From Haliscomenobacter sp041740695 (GTDB taxonomy: Bacteria > Bacteroidota > Bacteroidia > Chitinophagales > Saprospiraceae), in contig NZ_JBGSLK010000057.1 of assembly GCF_041740695.1 (NCBI RefSeq), forward strand, positions 27,641 to 91,640: 64,000 bases of DNA, written 5' to 3'. Position 1 is the stretch's first letter, and each line of letters opens with the position of its first letter. The notes under the pieces are model-generated. The model had not been told where the DNA came from. It searched no databases and saw only the letters and a program-made list of their open reading frames with translations. Positions 7,157-15,101 of this stretch are shown here, in pieces. The position numbers and the translations under genes were made by a program.

Positions 7157-9238
7157 ATGAGAAAGAATATACTCACCCCGTATTTTATCCTTGCTGCTTT
7201 TACTCTTTTCACAATTGCCCACCACGGGTATGCTTTTTTTGGCCATTATGGTTTTGACGATGTGCATTATGCACGTTTGGCCAATGCATTTTTACAGGGA
7301 GAAGTAGATTATAGTGATCATTACAGCTATCGCTTTGCGATTTTGATACCGACCGCCATCGCTTACGCTTTTTTTGGAGTGAACGATTTTGCCTCGGCCT
7401 TGCCGCCGCTGCTTTGCACTTTTTTGATTTTGTACCCGGTCTTTGCAGCACTGCAGCAACAATCCAATTATACCCTTGCGCTTGGGCTGGGACTTACGGC
7501 CTGTTCCAATTGGCTCTTGTACTATTCGGACAAACTGATGCCTGACATCTATGTGGCCTTGGCGGTAATGCTGGCGGTATTCATCGTAGATCGGTACAAA
7601 TACCAAAGTGATCACTCCAAACCTCGACGCTATGCCCTGGGTTTGGTCGCAGCTTTGGGGTTCGGGTGGCTGGCCAAAGAGACCATTGTATTGACCTTAC
7701 CAATGCTCCTGGCCTGGGTGCTGGTGGATGTGATCCAACGGCGGCACCTCAGATTTTGGGTGTATACTACTCTTTATGGATTTCTTTTTCTAGGGGCATA
7801 TTTTACCCTGATATGGGCATTGACCGGCAACTTCTTAGAACGCCTGGATGCCATTGCCCGCAACAGTTATTTGAATGCTTGTAGCTACGATCAACAATCC
7901 ACCCAGGTATTGCTCAAACGTTTGTACTACGATTTTTTCGCCCTCACGAGTACGGAAGGAATTTTGTTCAGCTTTGTATTTATAATGGCTTACCTGTTTC
8001 GCAAACAGGGCCTAAAACTGTTTAGACAAGCCGACTCCCTGCGTTTTTATGCGAGTTCGGCGCTTTTGCTTTTTTTAGCCTCCAACTTTATGAGCATTTC
8101 GCTCAAGGCTTATGTGCCGATGTGTTTGGACCCCCGGCATTATTTGTTTTTGATTCCGGTGGCGGCGATACCTGCGGCTAGGATCATGGGTGAATTTTTG
8201 GAAGGAAAAAAATACGGATTGCAAATATTGATAACCCTTGCTCTGGCGGCACTATTTTTGTACCGTATCAATGGGCAGCTTTTCGACAAACCCTATTTGC
8301 CTTGTTTGATTTTGGTCGCAGTTTTTTATGGGTTACCCGCAAAAGCGCCAGTTTTCAAATTGCTCTTCACGCTGTTGTTTTTAGGCGTCTTGTTGATTGG
8401 CCCGATTCAACAAATGCAGTACGCCCGCAAAGTGCAATACCGCACCCAACGGGCCATTACTTATCAGCAGTTTATTGATAAAAATGAACCTTGCTACATC
8501 ATCACCGATCCCGTGCAGCAAAGATTGGGGGAGTATTACAGTGGGTTTAGTCCGAATCGCAAGGATCAATTCTTGAGTTTCGATCAGGTTAATTTTGACA
8601 CCCTGGATGGGCGTAAACAGTACTTGTACTTAAACTGGCACACGCAGTATTTGAGTGGTCTAAACAGCCCAGATTTGCCGGATTATGTGCGCAACCTGGA
8701 TACGCTAGCCAATCCAGCAATTTACCAAAACAAGGCCTTGAACCTGGCGATTTATGAACTAAAAGCAAAGCCCAAGACCTACAAGGTGGGTGCGACTTTG
8801 TTGCAAAGTTTAAATAATTTTGAAGGAAGTGCTACCTATTGGGAGCAGAGCGCAGGGAACTTAAAACATGGGGGAAAACAAGCCTATCGGTTTACTGAAT
8901 TCTCAGCTACCTTTAATTATCCACTGGATTCCTTAGGCCAAGTACAAGCAACAGGTATCCGCATTACCGCCAAAGCCCTTCTCAATATACCAAGTGCCGC
9001 CCAAAGCAAACTGGTTATTTCGATTGAAAATCCAGAAGGGGCCTACTTCTGGCAGGCGCTGGATGTGGTTAAATTCATCAAAGTGTATGACAATTGGTGG
9101 CCGGTGAATTATGAGGTGGAATTAGCACAAACGGCGCTGAAGCCCAACTCTCGCTTGAAGGTTTATTTGTGGAATGAGGATAAAAAGGAGGGCTGGGTGG
9201 ATGATTTTGAGGTGCGGATATTGGAGTTAATGCACTAG
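7157..9238 (+). CDS. GT39-like (PMT/ArnT-type) membrane glycosyltransferase
   Basis: This 693-residue protein has about ten or more hydrophobic segments in its first 430 residues and a soluble C-terminal domain. The acidic pair in GFDDVHYARLA (about residues 33-42), in the first periplasmic loop after TM1, is the catalytic signature of GT-C enzymes of the ArnT/PMT type. These transfer a sugar from a polyprenyl-phosphate donor to lipid or protein on the periplasmic side. Residues about 530-690 are a beta-rich, carbohydrate-binding-like tail of unknown role. It diverges from truA and converges with the T9SS cargo gene (25 nt between stops). The acceptor substrate is unknown. Confidence 0.75.
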   Translation: MRKNILTPYFILAAFTLFTIAHHGYAFFGHYGFDDVHYARLANAFLQGEVDYSDHYSYRFAILIPTAIAYAFFGVNDFASALPPLLCTFLILYPVFAALQQQSNYTLALGLGLTACSNWLLYYSDKLMPDIYVALAVMLAVFIVDRYKYQSDHSKPRRYALGLVAALGFGWLAKETIVLTLPMLLAWVLVDVIQRRHLRFWVYTTLYGFLFLGAYFTLIWALTGNFLERLDAIARNSYLNACSYDQQSTQVLLKRLYYDFFALTSTEGILFSFVFIMAYLFRKQGLKLFRQADSLRFYASSALLLFLASNFMSISLKAYVPMCLDPRHYLFLIPVAAIPAARIMGEFLEGKKYGLQILITLALAALFLYRINGQLFDKPYLPCLILVAVFYGLPAKAPVFKLLFTLLFLGVLLIGPIQQMQYARKVQYRTQRAITYQQFIDKNEPCYIITDPVQQRLGEYYSGFSPNRKDQFLSFDQVNFDTLDGRKQYLYLNWHTQYLSGLNSPDLPDYVRNLDTLANPAIYQNKALNLAIYELKAKPKTYKVGATLLQSLNNFEGSATYWEQSAGNLKHGGKQAYRFTEFSATFNYPLDSLGQVQATGIRITAKALLNIPSAAQSKLVISIENPEGAYFWQALDVVKFIKVYDNWWPVNYEVELAQTALKPNSRLKVYLWNEDKKEGWVDDFEVRILELMH

Positions 9239-9263
9239 TTGGCTGTGTACGAATATCCGCTTC

Positions 9264-10412
9264 CTAAGGCCGAATCACCATCAACCTTTTTGTACTCAAA
9301 GTCCGCCCTCGCTCGTCCTTCAAACTATACAAATAAGCCCCTTTTTTGAGTTGCGAAATGTCGACCAATTCTGCATAATTCCCGGTGATGGTGTACATTT
9401 TACTCCACTCCTCCTGGCCAATGATGTTGAAGATCGATAATTTATAGGTGCCGGGAGGGAGGTTATAAAACTCAAAGCGCACGCTGGAGATGGCTGGATT
9501 CGGGGACACATAAATGTCGGAGCGTACGCTGGCGATGTTTTGTACGGTATTTTCTCGTTCTCGGGGTTTGAACTCAATTTTCAGCACCTTTTTTTCATTG
9601 CTGCTCATCCAGACCCGCGCTACGGGTTCTTTGGAACTGCTGGCATAAAAGTGGTAGGAAATTTTCTTTTGGGTGCGCAGGAGTTCCTTGTCTTTGATCG
9701 ATTTGGTTACCTCCTGCCAACGTCTGCGGCCTACTTTTACTTCAAGGCGCATTTCGATGATTTCGATGCGGCGTTCCCGGATCACTTCAAAAATTCCGCC
9801 GGGCACAATCATTCGTCCGTAGCTATCCACATCGTATTGGCGGTCATAACTCACCCGTAGGCGCAAAGAATCGGGGCTAACGGGTAGTTTTTTGCGAAAC
9901 CAACTCGGGATTTCATCCTCCCCCAAGGTCAGCACCAGATTGGCATCCGCCTGGAATGCATCTCCATACCGCAAGCCATACCGGCGCTCGACCAGACCTG
10001 GACTGTAGCGCAATACGGATTTGCGGCTCAAATTCAGCGGATCTGGCCCAACGGCTCCCAACAAGAGCAGGTCGTTCCCCTGGGTACGGTAATAGCCTTC
10101 GGTTTGTTCGTCTACCGGAGCAGTATATTCAGCGTTTTTGAAGAGGGATGGAGCACTTCCCTTGGCGGCAGGTTTCCACACCGAGCTACGGGTGTAGGGT
10201 GCTTCCAGCATGGCAAAATCCCAACGCTGGTTGCGGCCGGAGCCAATGCTTTTGATGTAAGAGGGAAGATTGTCTACTGCGGTCAATAAGGTATCACCCG
10301 CCCTGGGCATCAAAGATGTAGGAACAAAAATTTGGGCTTGAATAAAATGCCAGCTTAAACAGCTAAAGAGGCATAGGAGCAGGTGCTGCATGCGTTTTCG
10401 GGTTGTCGACAA
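9264..10412 (-). CDS. Secreted protein with T9SS type A C-terminal sorting domain
   Basis: This 382-residue protein has a signal peptide (cleavage after FIQA) and a C-terminal region of about 80 residues typical of Por secretion-system sorting domains: SPNPAISSVRFEF, then YKLSIFNIIGQ, and a terminal KKGAYLYSLKD...KRLMVIRP. The body (about residues 30-290) has no recognised domain; it is beta-rich and charged. It would cross the inner membrane by Sec and the outer membrane by the type IX system, with removal of the sorting domain. It lies downstream of the Prc protease on the same strand, separated by a repeat-armed inverted repeat. Confidence 0.8.
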   Translation of the reverse strand: MSTTRKRMQHLLLCLFSCLSWHFIQAQIFVPTSLMPRAGDTLLTAVDNLPSYIKSIGSGRNQRWDFAMLEAPYTRSSVWKPAAKGSAPSLFKNAEYTAPVDEQTEGYYRTQGNDLLLLGAVGPDPLNLSRKSVLRYSPGLVERRYGLRYGDAFQADANLVLTLGEDEIPSWFRKKLPVSPDSLRLRVSYDRQYDVDSYGRMIVPGGIFEVIRERRIEIIEMRLEVKVGRRRWQEVTKSIKDKELLRTQKKISYHFYASSSKEPVARVWMSSNEKKVLKIEFKPRERENTVQNIASVRSDIYVSPNPAISSVRFEFYNLPPGTYKLSIFNIIGQEEWSKMYTITGNYAELVDISQLKKGAYLYSLKDERGRTLSTKRLMVIRP

Positions 10413-10430
10413 GGCAAAGGTAGGGAAAAA

Positions 10431-10526
10431 GTTGAGAAGGTTTAGGAGGTTAAGAAGGTTTAGGGTACCGCATACTTCACTGAGTCGCCTGCGGCAGCCT
10501 AAACCTTCTCAACCTCCTCAACTTAA
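10431..10526. repeat. Repeat-armed inverted repeat, GTTGAGAAG family
   Basis: The left arm (10431-10465) and right arm (10498-10526) are each built from imperfect tandem units of GGTTGAGAA/GGTTTAGGA. The core 10444-10464 pairs with 10498-10518 at 20 of 21 positions around a 33-nt loop. It starts about 10 nt from the stop of the S41 protease gene, so it could terminate or stabilise that transcript. The same unit recurs at 48801-48938. Confidence 0.85.
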
Positions 10527-10535
10527 TCAAACCAT

Positions 10536-12656
10536 CTACTTCTGCGCAATCATATCATGCATAATGCGCAGCGTTTCCCGAATATAGATATCTTTGGAAA
10601 CCCCTTCCATGAAGTCTTTATTGCGGGCCAGGGCTTTTTCATTGTCTGGGCTGGCTTTCATTTTTTGGTCGTCCAAACTGATGTTGCGCACGCCCTTGTT
10701 CACTACATCTTTGAAAGCACTGCGGAAGTCGTTGGCCATTTTTTCCTCGGCGGCTTCATCTTTGCGGAACTGATCAATATTGAGCATTACCGCAGAGTTT
10801 TTGCGCTCGACCTCGATGTATTTGGCCTGGCTCAACACCTTTTGGAAACCTGGGTCTTGTTCAATCCGCGTCTTACTGCGGCGTTTGATTTCTTCCAGGT
10901 TTTTGATTTTATAGGCATTCTGGCTATAAGAAACCGCTGGAATTTCGGTCCAGTTGAGCGGATAATCTTCCTCCCGCTCCCCTACGGGCAGGTAATGGTA
11001 AGAATCTGGCAGGACAATATCCGGAGTTACCCCACGCAATTGGGTGGAGCCGCCATTGATGCGGTAAAACTTCTGGAGGGTGATTTTGATGTCGCCCAAT
11101 GGTTTGAATTCTTCATAGCCACTGATGGCTTGATCCAGGCTGAATACCCGTTGTACGGTGCCTTTGCCGTAGGTTGATTTACTCCCTACAATCACCGCGC
11201 GGCCATAATCTTGCAGGGCAGCAGCCAGGATTTCGGAAGCCGAAGCTGAGAAGGAATTCACCATGATGACCAGTGGGCCACCGTATTGCACGGAAGGATT
11301 GCGGTCATAGTTGACTTCGGGTTGGGCAGTGCGGCTTTTGACTTGTACAATCGGGCCACTCTCGATAAAAAAGCCCGACATTTTTACCACATCGTTCAAA
11401 GAACCACCTCCATTGTTGCGCAGGTCGATGATTACTCCGCTGACATTTTCTGTTTTGAGTTTTTCCAACTCCTTGGCTACGTCGGGGGCACTAAAGCGAC
11501 CATCGGCGCGTTGGAAGTCGGCGTAAAACTTGGGCAAGTACACGTAGCCGATTTTTTCTTCCGGATTTGTTCCTTCCAAAATCAAAGACTTCACATAACT
11601 TTCCTCAAATTCTACCACATCGCGGATGATGGTGATTTCTTTGGTACTACCATCTACTTTTTTGACCAGCAGGCGTACTTTGGTACCTTTTTTACCCCGG
11701 ATATGGGATACGACCTCGTTGCTCAGCATCCCAGTGAAATCCAACCATTCGCCATTGTCGCCTTGGGCGGCTTTGAGGATGAGGTCATTTTCCTGTAGTT
11801 CTTTTCCTTTCCAGGCCGGGCCACCTACTACTACTTCAGATACTTTGGTATAATCGCCTACTGTTTGGAGCCGGGCACCAATCCCTTCCAGTCGACCGGA
11901 GATGTTCAGGTCAAAATCCTGCTTGTCGGCAGGCTCCAGGAAATCGGTATGTGGGTCGTAAAGATGGGTAAAACTATTGAGGTAAAGGCTCAAACGATCC
12001 GAACGTTTGGTTTTGATCAAACGATTGAACCAGTCATCATAACTTTTTAAGAGTGCCTTACGAGCTTCTGCTTCGATGGCTTCAGGCGTACTTGGAGCTG
12101 CTTCTTCACCCGATTTTGCCGATTTTAGCCCTTCTTCCTTATCCATAATGCGGGCCAAGGTCTCGTATTTGAGCATCTTGCGCCACATTTCTTTCAATTC
12201 AGCATCGTTTTTGGCGAATGGCCGCTTTTCTGGATCAGTCTCATAAACATCATTGACGTTGAAATCAAAAGACTGAGCCAAGATGTCGCGGTAATAACCC
12301 TGCGTTTTTTGCAATGCGGCTTCCGTCATACTCACTGAAAGATCAAAAAACTCAGAGCTGCCGCTATTGATGGCGTCATCCAATTTCAGGCGATAAGCTT
12401 CCAGCTTTTTGGTATCTTCCTGAGTCAAGAAGCGTTTGCTGGGGTCTAACGATTCCAAATACAGCGTGTAAAATTTTTCAGAGAAGTTATCGTCCATGGT
12501 CTTGGGATCGAAATGCAACTCGTTCAAAAATGATACGAGCAACTTCATCAATACCGCGTCTTTTTCGGCACTCTCTGCTGCCTTGCGTGGGTAAAATGCT
12601 ACCAGTAAAAAACCGGCTACTACTACCGACAAAAATATTGGTCCTCTAAACTTCAT
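10536..12656 (-). CDS. prc: Carboxy-terminal processing protease, S41 family (Prc/Tsp-like)
   Basis: This large S41 protease is close in size to Prc/Tsp (about 680-700 residues). The chosen start gives an N-terminal anchor, MKFRGPIFLSVVVAGFLLVA; in-frame ATGs at 12662, 12713 and 12731 would extend it. An N-terminal helical domain covers about residues 30-220. A PDZ domain (about 220-320) follows, then the protease core with DLRNNGGGS. The catalytic Ser is in SFSASASE (about 472) and the catalytic Lys in YGKGTVQR (about 497); their 25-residue separation is as in E. coli Tsp. A Prc-specific C-terminal domain ends the protein. It should act in the periplasm on the C-termini of envelope proteins. 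Confidence 0.93.
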   Translation of the reverse strand: MKFRGPIFLSVVVAGFLLVAFYPRKAAESAEKDAVLMKLLVSFLNELHFDPKTMDDNFSEKFYTLYLESLDPSKRFLTQEDTKKLEAYRLKLDDAINSGSSEFFDLSVSMTEAALQKTQGYYRDILAQSFDFNVNDVYETDPEKRPFAKNDAELKEMWRKMLKYETLARIMDKEEGLKSAKSGEEAAPSTPEAIEAEARKALLKSYDDWFNRLIKTKRSDRLSLYLNSFTHLYDPHTDFLEPADKQDFDLNISGRLEGIGARLQTVGDYTKVSEVVVGGPAWKGKELQENDLILKAAQGDNGEWLDFTGMLSNEVVSHIRGKKGTKVRLLVKKVDGSTKEITIIRDVVEFEESYVKSLILEGTNPEEKIGYVYLPKFYADFQRADGRFSAPDVAKELEKLKTENVSGVIIDLRNNGGGSLNDVVKMSGFFIESGPIVQVKSRTAQPEVNYDRNPSVQYGGPLVIMVNSFSASASEILAAALQDYGRAVIVGSKSTYGKGTVQRVFSLDQAISGYEEFKPLGDIKITLQKFYRINGGSTQLRGVTPDIVLPDSYHYLPVGEREEDYPLNWTEIPAVSYSQNAYKIKNLEEIKRRSKTRIEQDPGFQKVLSQAKYIEVERKNSAVMLNIDQFRKDEAAEEKMANDFRSAFKDVVNKGVRNISLDDQKMKASPDNEKALARNKDFMEGVSKDIYIRETLRIMHDMIAQK

Positions 12657-12828
12657 AATCATCGTTTTAAACGATTGAAAGTATGTTTTTTTAACGAATT
12701 GGTGCTGCTCCATGGGCTTTGATCCAAACATTTAACGAATTAATAACAATTTACTAAGCGCTCAACTAAATTAACGCAATATTTCATTCCTTAGTTGAAA
12801 AATAAATTTTCAGTATTTTCAAAAAATA

Positions 12829-12859
12829 TTGAAAGTATCATTTATTTGGGCTATTTTTG
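12829..12859 (+). promoter_or_regulatory. Bacteroidota-type promoter for the small membrane protein gene
   Basis: TTG at 12829-12831 and TATTTTTG at 12852-12859 fit the -33 (TTG/TTTG) and -7 (TAnnTTTG) consensus with a 20-nt spacer. Transcription would start near 12865, which places the true start codon at 12883 and excludes the ATG at 12829. Confidence 0.6.
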
Positions 12860-12882
12860 TCCCAATCAATTCTGCTAAAACT

Positions 12883-13242
12883 ATGGTGTCCCGCTTACGC
12901 ATAAAGCTTGACCTGTTGTTACAGGGCATTTTATTGGCAATACTTGCTTTAGCTACTTCCTTGGAACCCTGGCGAACAGTTGTCATTGTTGCGCTCCTGA
13001 TCCTGGCCTGTATCCAAATTACCAGTGCTGCACAGTTGTGGTGGTGGCACCGATATCGGCCCGCCAAAACTTATTTGTGGTTCTTTTTGGGAATGGGAGT
13101 GGTACTGCCCATTGGTTTACATTTTTTCAATCCCCTGGCTTGGCTGTGTTTAATTGTGCTGGCCATCGCTTATTTTTCCCACACCATTTACATGGCGATG
13201 GTGGTGTTGCGAAGACCTCGTTCTTTCTGGGATATTACTTGA
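12883..13242 (+). CDS. Small integral membrane protein of unknown function
   Basis: This is a predicted 119-residue protein with about four hydrophobic segments (roughly residues 10-28, 32-50, 60-78 and 82-105). A basic patch, WWWHRYRPAKTY, sits between the second and third segments. No conserved motif is recognised. The ATG at 12883 is preferred because the promoter lies at 12829-12859; the in-frame ATG at 12829 would fall inside that promoter. It diverges from the Prc protease gene and is followed by a short terminator-like hairpin. Confidence 0.65.
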   Translation: MVSRLRIKLDLLLQGILLAILALATSLEPWRTVVIVALLILACIQITSAAQLWWWHRYRPAKTYLWFFLGMGVVLPIGLHFFNPLAWLCLIVLAIAYFSHTIYMAMVVLRRPRSFWDIT

Positions 13243-13257
13243 ACAAGCCCTGAAAAC

Positions 13258-13280
13258 TTATCAGGAAGCCTGATAATTTT
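13258..13280 (+). terminator. Short terminator-like hairpin
   Basis: TTATCAGG-AAG-CCTGATAA is a perfect 8-bp stem with a three-base loop followed by TTTT. It starts 16 nt after the stop of the small membrane protein gene. Confidence 0.65.
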
Positions 13281-13396
13281 GCTATTAACAATTAAAGTAT
13301 TACTTTTACAATTCCAAAAAAATAAAAATTCCCGCCAAAAGCCGTGAAAAAACAACCAAAAACCTAAAAAAATAGCGCAGTTTCAGAGTCTACCAC

Positions 13397-13597
13397 TATA
13401 TTTGTCCTATCGCAATGAAGTTGTGACGTTGACAATAGACACTGATCATCAACCTGCTCAAATAGCAGTTGATTTTTATAAGACATTCTTGGCAACTTAC
13501 ACACTTAGGTGTGTATTGTCAAGGGTTTTGGGAATAGGAAGTTTGGTTGCCCCACTTCAGGCCGGTGAGACGGTTCTAAAGTGGGCAACTTTTTTTT
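13397..13597 (+). ncRNA. Candidate structured small RNA with its own promoter box and terminator
   Basis: This stretch lies in a 468-nt gap and has no convincing reading frame. A perfect -7 box, TATATTTG (13397-13404), begins it; no clear -33 box was found. It ends in a terminator at 13546-13597. In between, TCCTAT (13405-13410) can pair with ATAGGA (13534-13539), closing a domain. That domain contains two hairpins: 13448-13473 (6+4 bp with one bulged C) and 13488-13523 (CTTGGCAA/TTGTCAAG enclosing TACACAC/GTGTGTA, loop TTAG). A transcript of about 190 nt with a long closing stem recalls 6S RNA in size, but no 6S consensus could be confirmed. Confidence 0.5.
13546..13597 (+). terminator. Rho-independent terminator with no gene upstream
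   Basis: GTTGCC(C)CACTT (13546-13557) pairs with AAGTGGGCAAC (13579-13589), with one bulged C, followed by eight T residues. The loop holds a small CCG/CGG hairpin. The nearest upstream gene has its own terminator about 270 nt earlier, so this one implies an intervening transcript. Confidence 0.8.
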
Positions 13598-13654
13598 AGG
13601 GCATTCCTTTTTGCATTATTGTTCTTTCCACTAACATCTTCCAGCCTTTAATGC

Positions 13655-13662
13655 TACCTTTG
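13655..13662 (+). promoter_or_regulatory. -7 box upstream of the LytTR regulator
   Basis: TACCTTTG matches TAnnTTTG and lies 49 nt before the ATG at 13711. No good -33 box was found at the usual distance. Confidence 0.35.
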
Positions 13663-13710
13663 ATATTCTGCGGTTGATTGTATTCCTACATTACACCTAA
13701 GTTTGTTCCC

Positions 13711-14403
13711 ATGCTCAAATGTATAATCGTAGATGATGATCTGATGTCCCGTACTGCAATGGAAAACTTGTGCAAACGCGCCGAGAACCTTGAAATTGCA
13801 GCCAGCTTTACATCTGCCGAAGAAGCCTTACTGTTTTTGAATACAGAGCAAGTCAACCTTATTTTTTTAGACATCGAGATGCCCGGCCTGAGTGGTATCG
13901 AATTTATGGACCGCCTCTCTAGTTTTCCCCACATCATCATTACTTCATCTAAAACGGAATATGCCTTTGAAGCTTTTGAATATCAAGTGATTGATTATTT
14001 AAAAAAGCCAATTACTTTTTTGCGTTTTCAACGGGCTTTGGAAAAAGTGCTGGATGCTGAGCGCCGCATTCAGAAGTACAAAGAAGAAGCCAAAGACTTG
14101 TACATTCGGGAAGAAGGGAAATTGGTACGCATCAGCTTGGACGATATCCTTTTTTTCGAAAACTTGGGCGATTACGTGACCATCCGAATTGCCAACGGCA
14201 AACGACACATCATTCACGGCACGATGAAGGGAATCGATTCCAAAATGAAGGATCCACGCTTTGTCAAGGTTCACCGTTCGTACATCATCAACCTGGACAA
14301 AATCAAAGACATTGAGGAAAACACTTTGGTCATCGCCGAAACCGTTATTCCCATTAGCCGCAGCCACAAACAGGCCCTACTCAATCGGCTCAACTTTTTA
14401 TGA
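13711..14403 (+). CDS. LytTR family DNA-binding response regulator
   Basis: This is a 230-residue response regulator. The receiver domain covers about residues 1-120, with the acidic pocket VDDD (about 8-10), the phospho-acceptor Asp in FLDIEMPG (about 54) and the conserved Lys in LKKPI (about 104). The LytTR domain (about 130-230) includes FVKVHRSYIINLDKI and the terminal IPISRSHKQALLNRL. The ATG at 13711 is chosen because MLKCIIVDDD is the usual receiver start. No sensor kinase adjoins it. It overlaps the next gene, a DtxR-type regulator, by four bases (ATGA). Confidence 0.92.
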   Translation: MLKCIIVDDDLMSRTAMENLCKRAENLEIAASFTSAEEALLFLNTEQVNLIFLDIEMPGLSGIEFMDRLSSFPHIIITSSKTEYAFEAFEYQVIDYLKKPITFLRFQRALEKVLDAERRIQKYKEEAKDLYIREEGKLVRISLDDILFFENLGDYVTIRIANGKRHIIHGTMKGIDSKMKDPRFVKVHRSYIINLDKIKDIEENTLVIAETVIPISRSHKQALLNRLNFL

Positions 14404-15080
14404 TCATGGACAATATCTCGCAAACCGAAGAGAACTACCTGAAAGCCATTTATAAAGTTTCGGAAAACAGTGGTGCCAAAGCCAGCACGAATGCTATCGC
14501 TGCAGATATGAACACCAGCGCCGCCTCGGTTACCGATATGATCAAACGCCTGAATGAAAAAGGGCTGGTTCTCTACGAAAGTCGCCGTGGCGTAAGCCTT
14601 ACCGATGAAGGTGCCCGAATTGCCACCGAGCTGATCCGCAAACACCGGCTCTGGGAGGTTTTTTTGGTAGATAAGTTACGATTTTCCTGGGATGAGGTAC
14701 ACGATATTGCCGAGCAACTGGAACACATCAAATCGGATGAATTGATCAAACGATTGGATACCTACCTGGCATACCCAAAATTTGACCCCCACGGCGATCC
14801 TATCCCCGATGCAGAGGGCAATTTTACTTTTCGCAAACAAGCACCACTGTCGGAATCAAAAATGGGCGATAACGTGATCGTGGTAGGTGTCCAAGATCAT
14901 GCCCCGGCTTTTTTGCAATACCTGGATCGCTTGCATTTGGGATTGGGCGCAGAACTAGAGGTACTGGATTTGCACGAGTACGATGAGTCGATGAAGGTCC
15001 GCCTGGAAAATAACCGGGAAGAAACCTTGTCTCGCAAGGTATGTGAACATTTGTTGGTGCAAAAACGGCAAAAGGCATAG
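14400..15080 (+). CDS. DtxR/MntR-family metal-dependent transcriptional regulator
   Basis: This 226-residue protein has the full DtxR architecture. A winged helix (about residues 5-65) has SQTEENYLKAIY at its start and TSAASVTDMIKRL as the recognition region. The dimerisation/metal-binding helices (about 75-145) contain RKHRLWEVFL and WDEVHDIAEQLEHIKS, whose His and Glu residues are the usual Mn/Fe ligands. FDPHGDPIPD follows, then an SH3-like FeoA domain (about 160-225). It should repress metal-uptake genes when Mn(II) or Fe(II) is bound. No transporter gene adjoins it. The start overlaps the LytTR regulator stop; a second ATG at 14406 is possible. Confidence 0.9.
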   Translation: MIMDNISQTEENYLKAIYKVSENSGAKASTNAIAADMNTSAASVTDMIKRLNEKGLVLYESRRGVSLTDEGARIATELIRKHRLWEVFLVDKLRFSWDEVHDIAEQLEHIKSDELIKRLDTYLAYPKFDPHGDPIPDAEGNFTFRKQAPLSESKMGDNVIVVGVQDHAPAFLQYLDRLHLGLGAELEVLDLHEYDESMKVRLENNREETLSRKVCEHLLVQKRQKA

Positions 15081-15101
15081 CCAAATAAAATAGCCTAGCG
15101 A

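Noticed and set aside
10431..10526. Tandem-repeat arms considered as a CRISPR array
   Set aside because: Units are 7-11 nt, imperfect, contiguous without spacers and inverted between arms; no cas genes are present.
13402..13599. A 65-codon plus-strand frame in the 13.3-13.7 kb gap
   Set aside because: It begins with TTG inside the -7 box, runs through hairpins and ends in the terminator stem; the peptide has no recognisable features. A structured RNA explains the region better.
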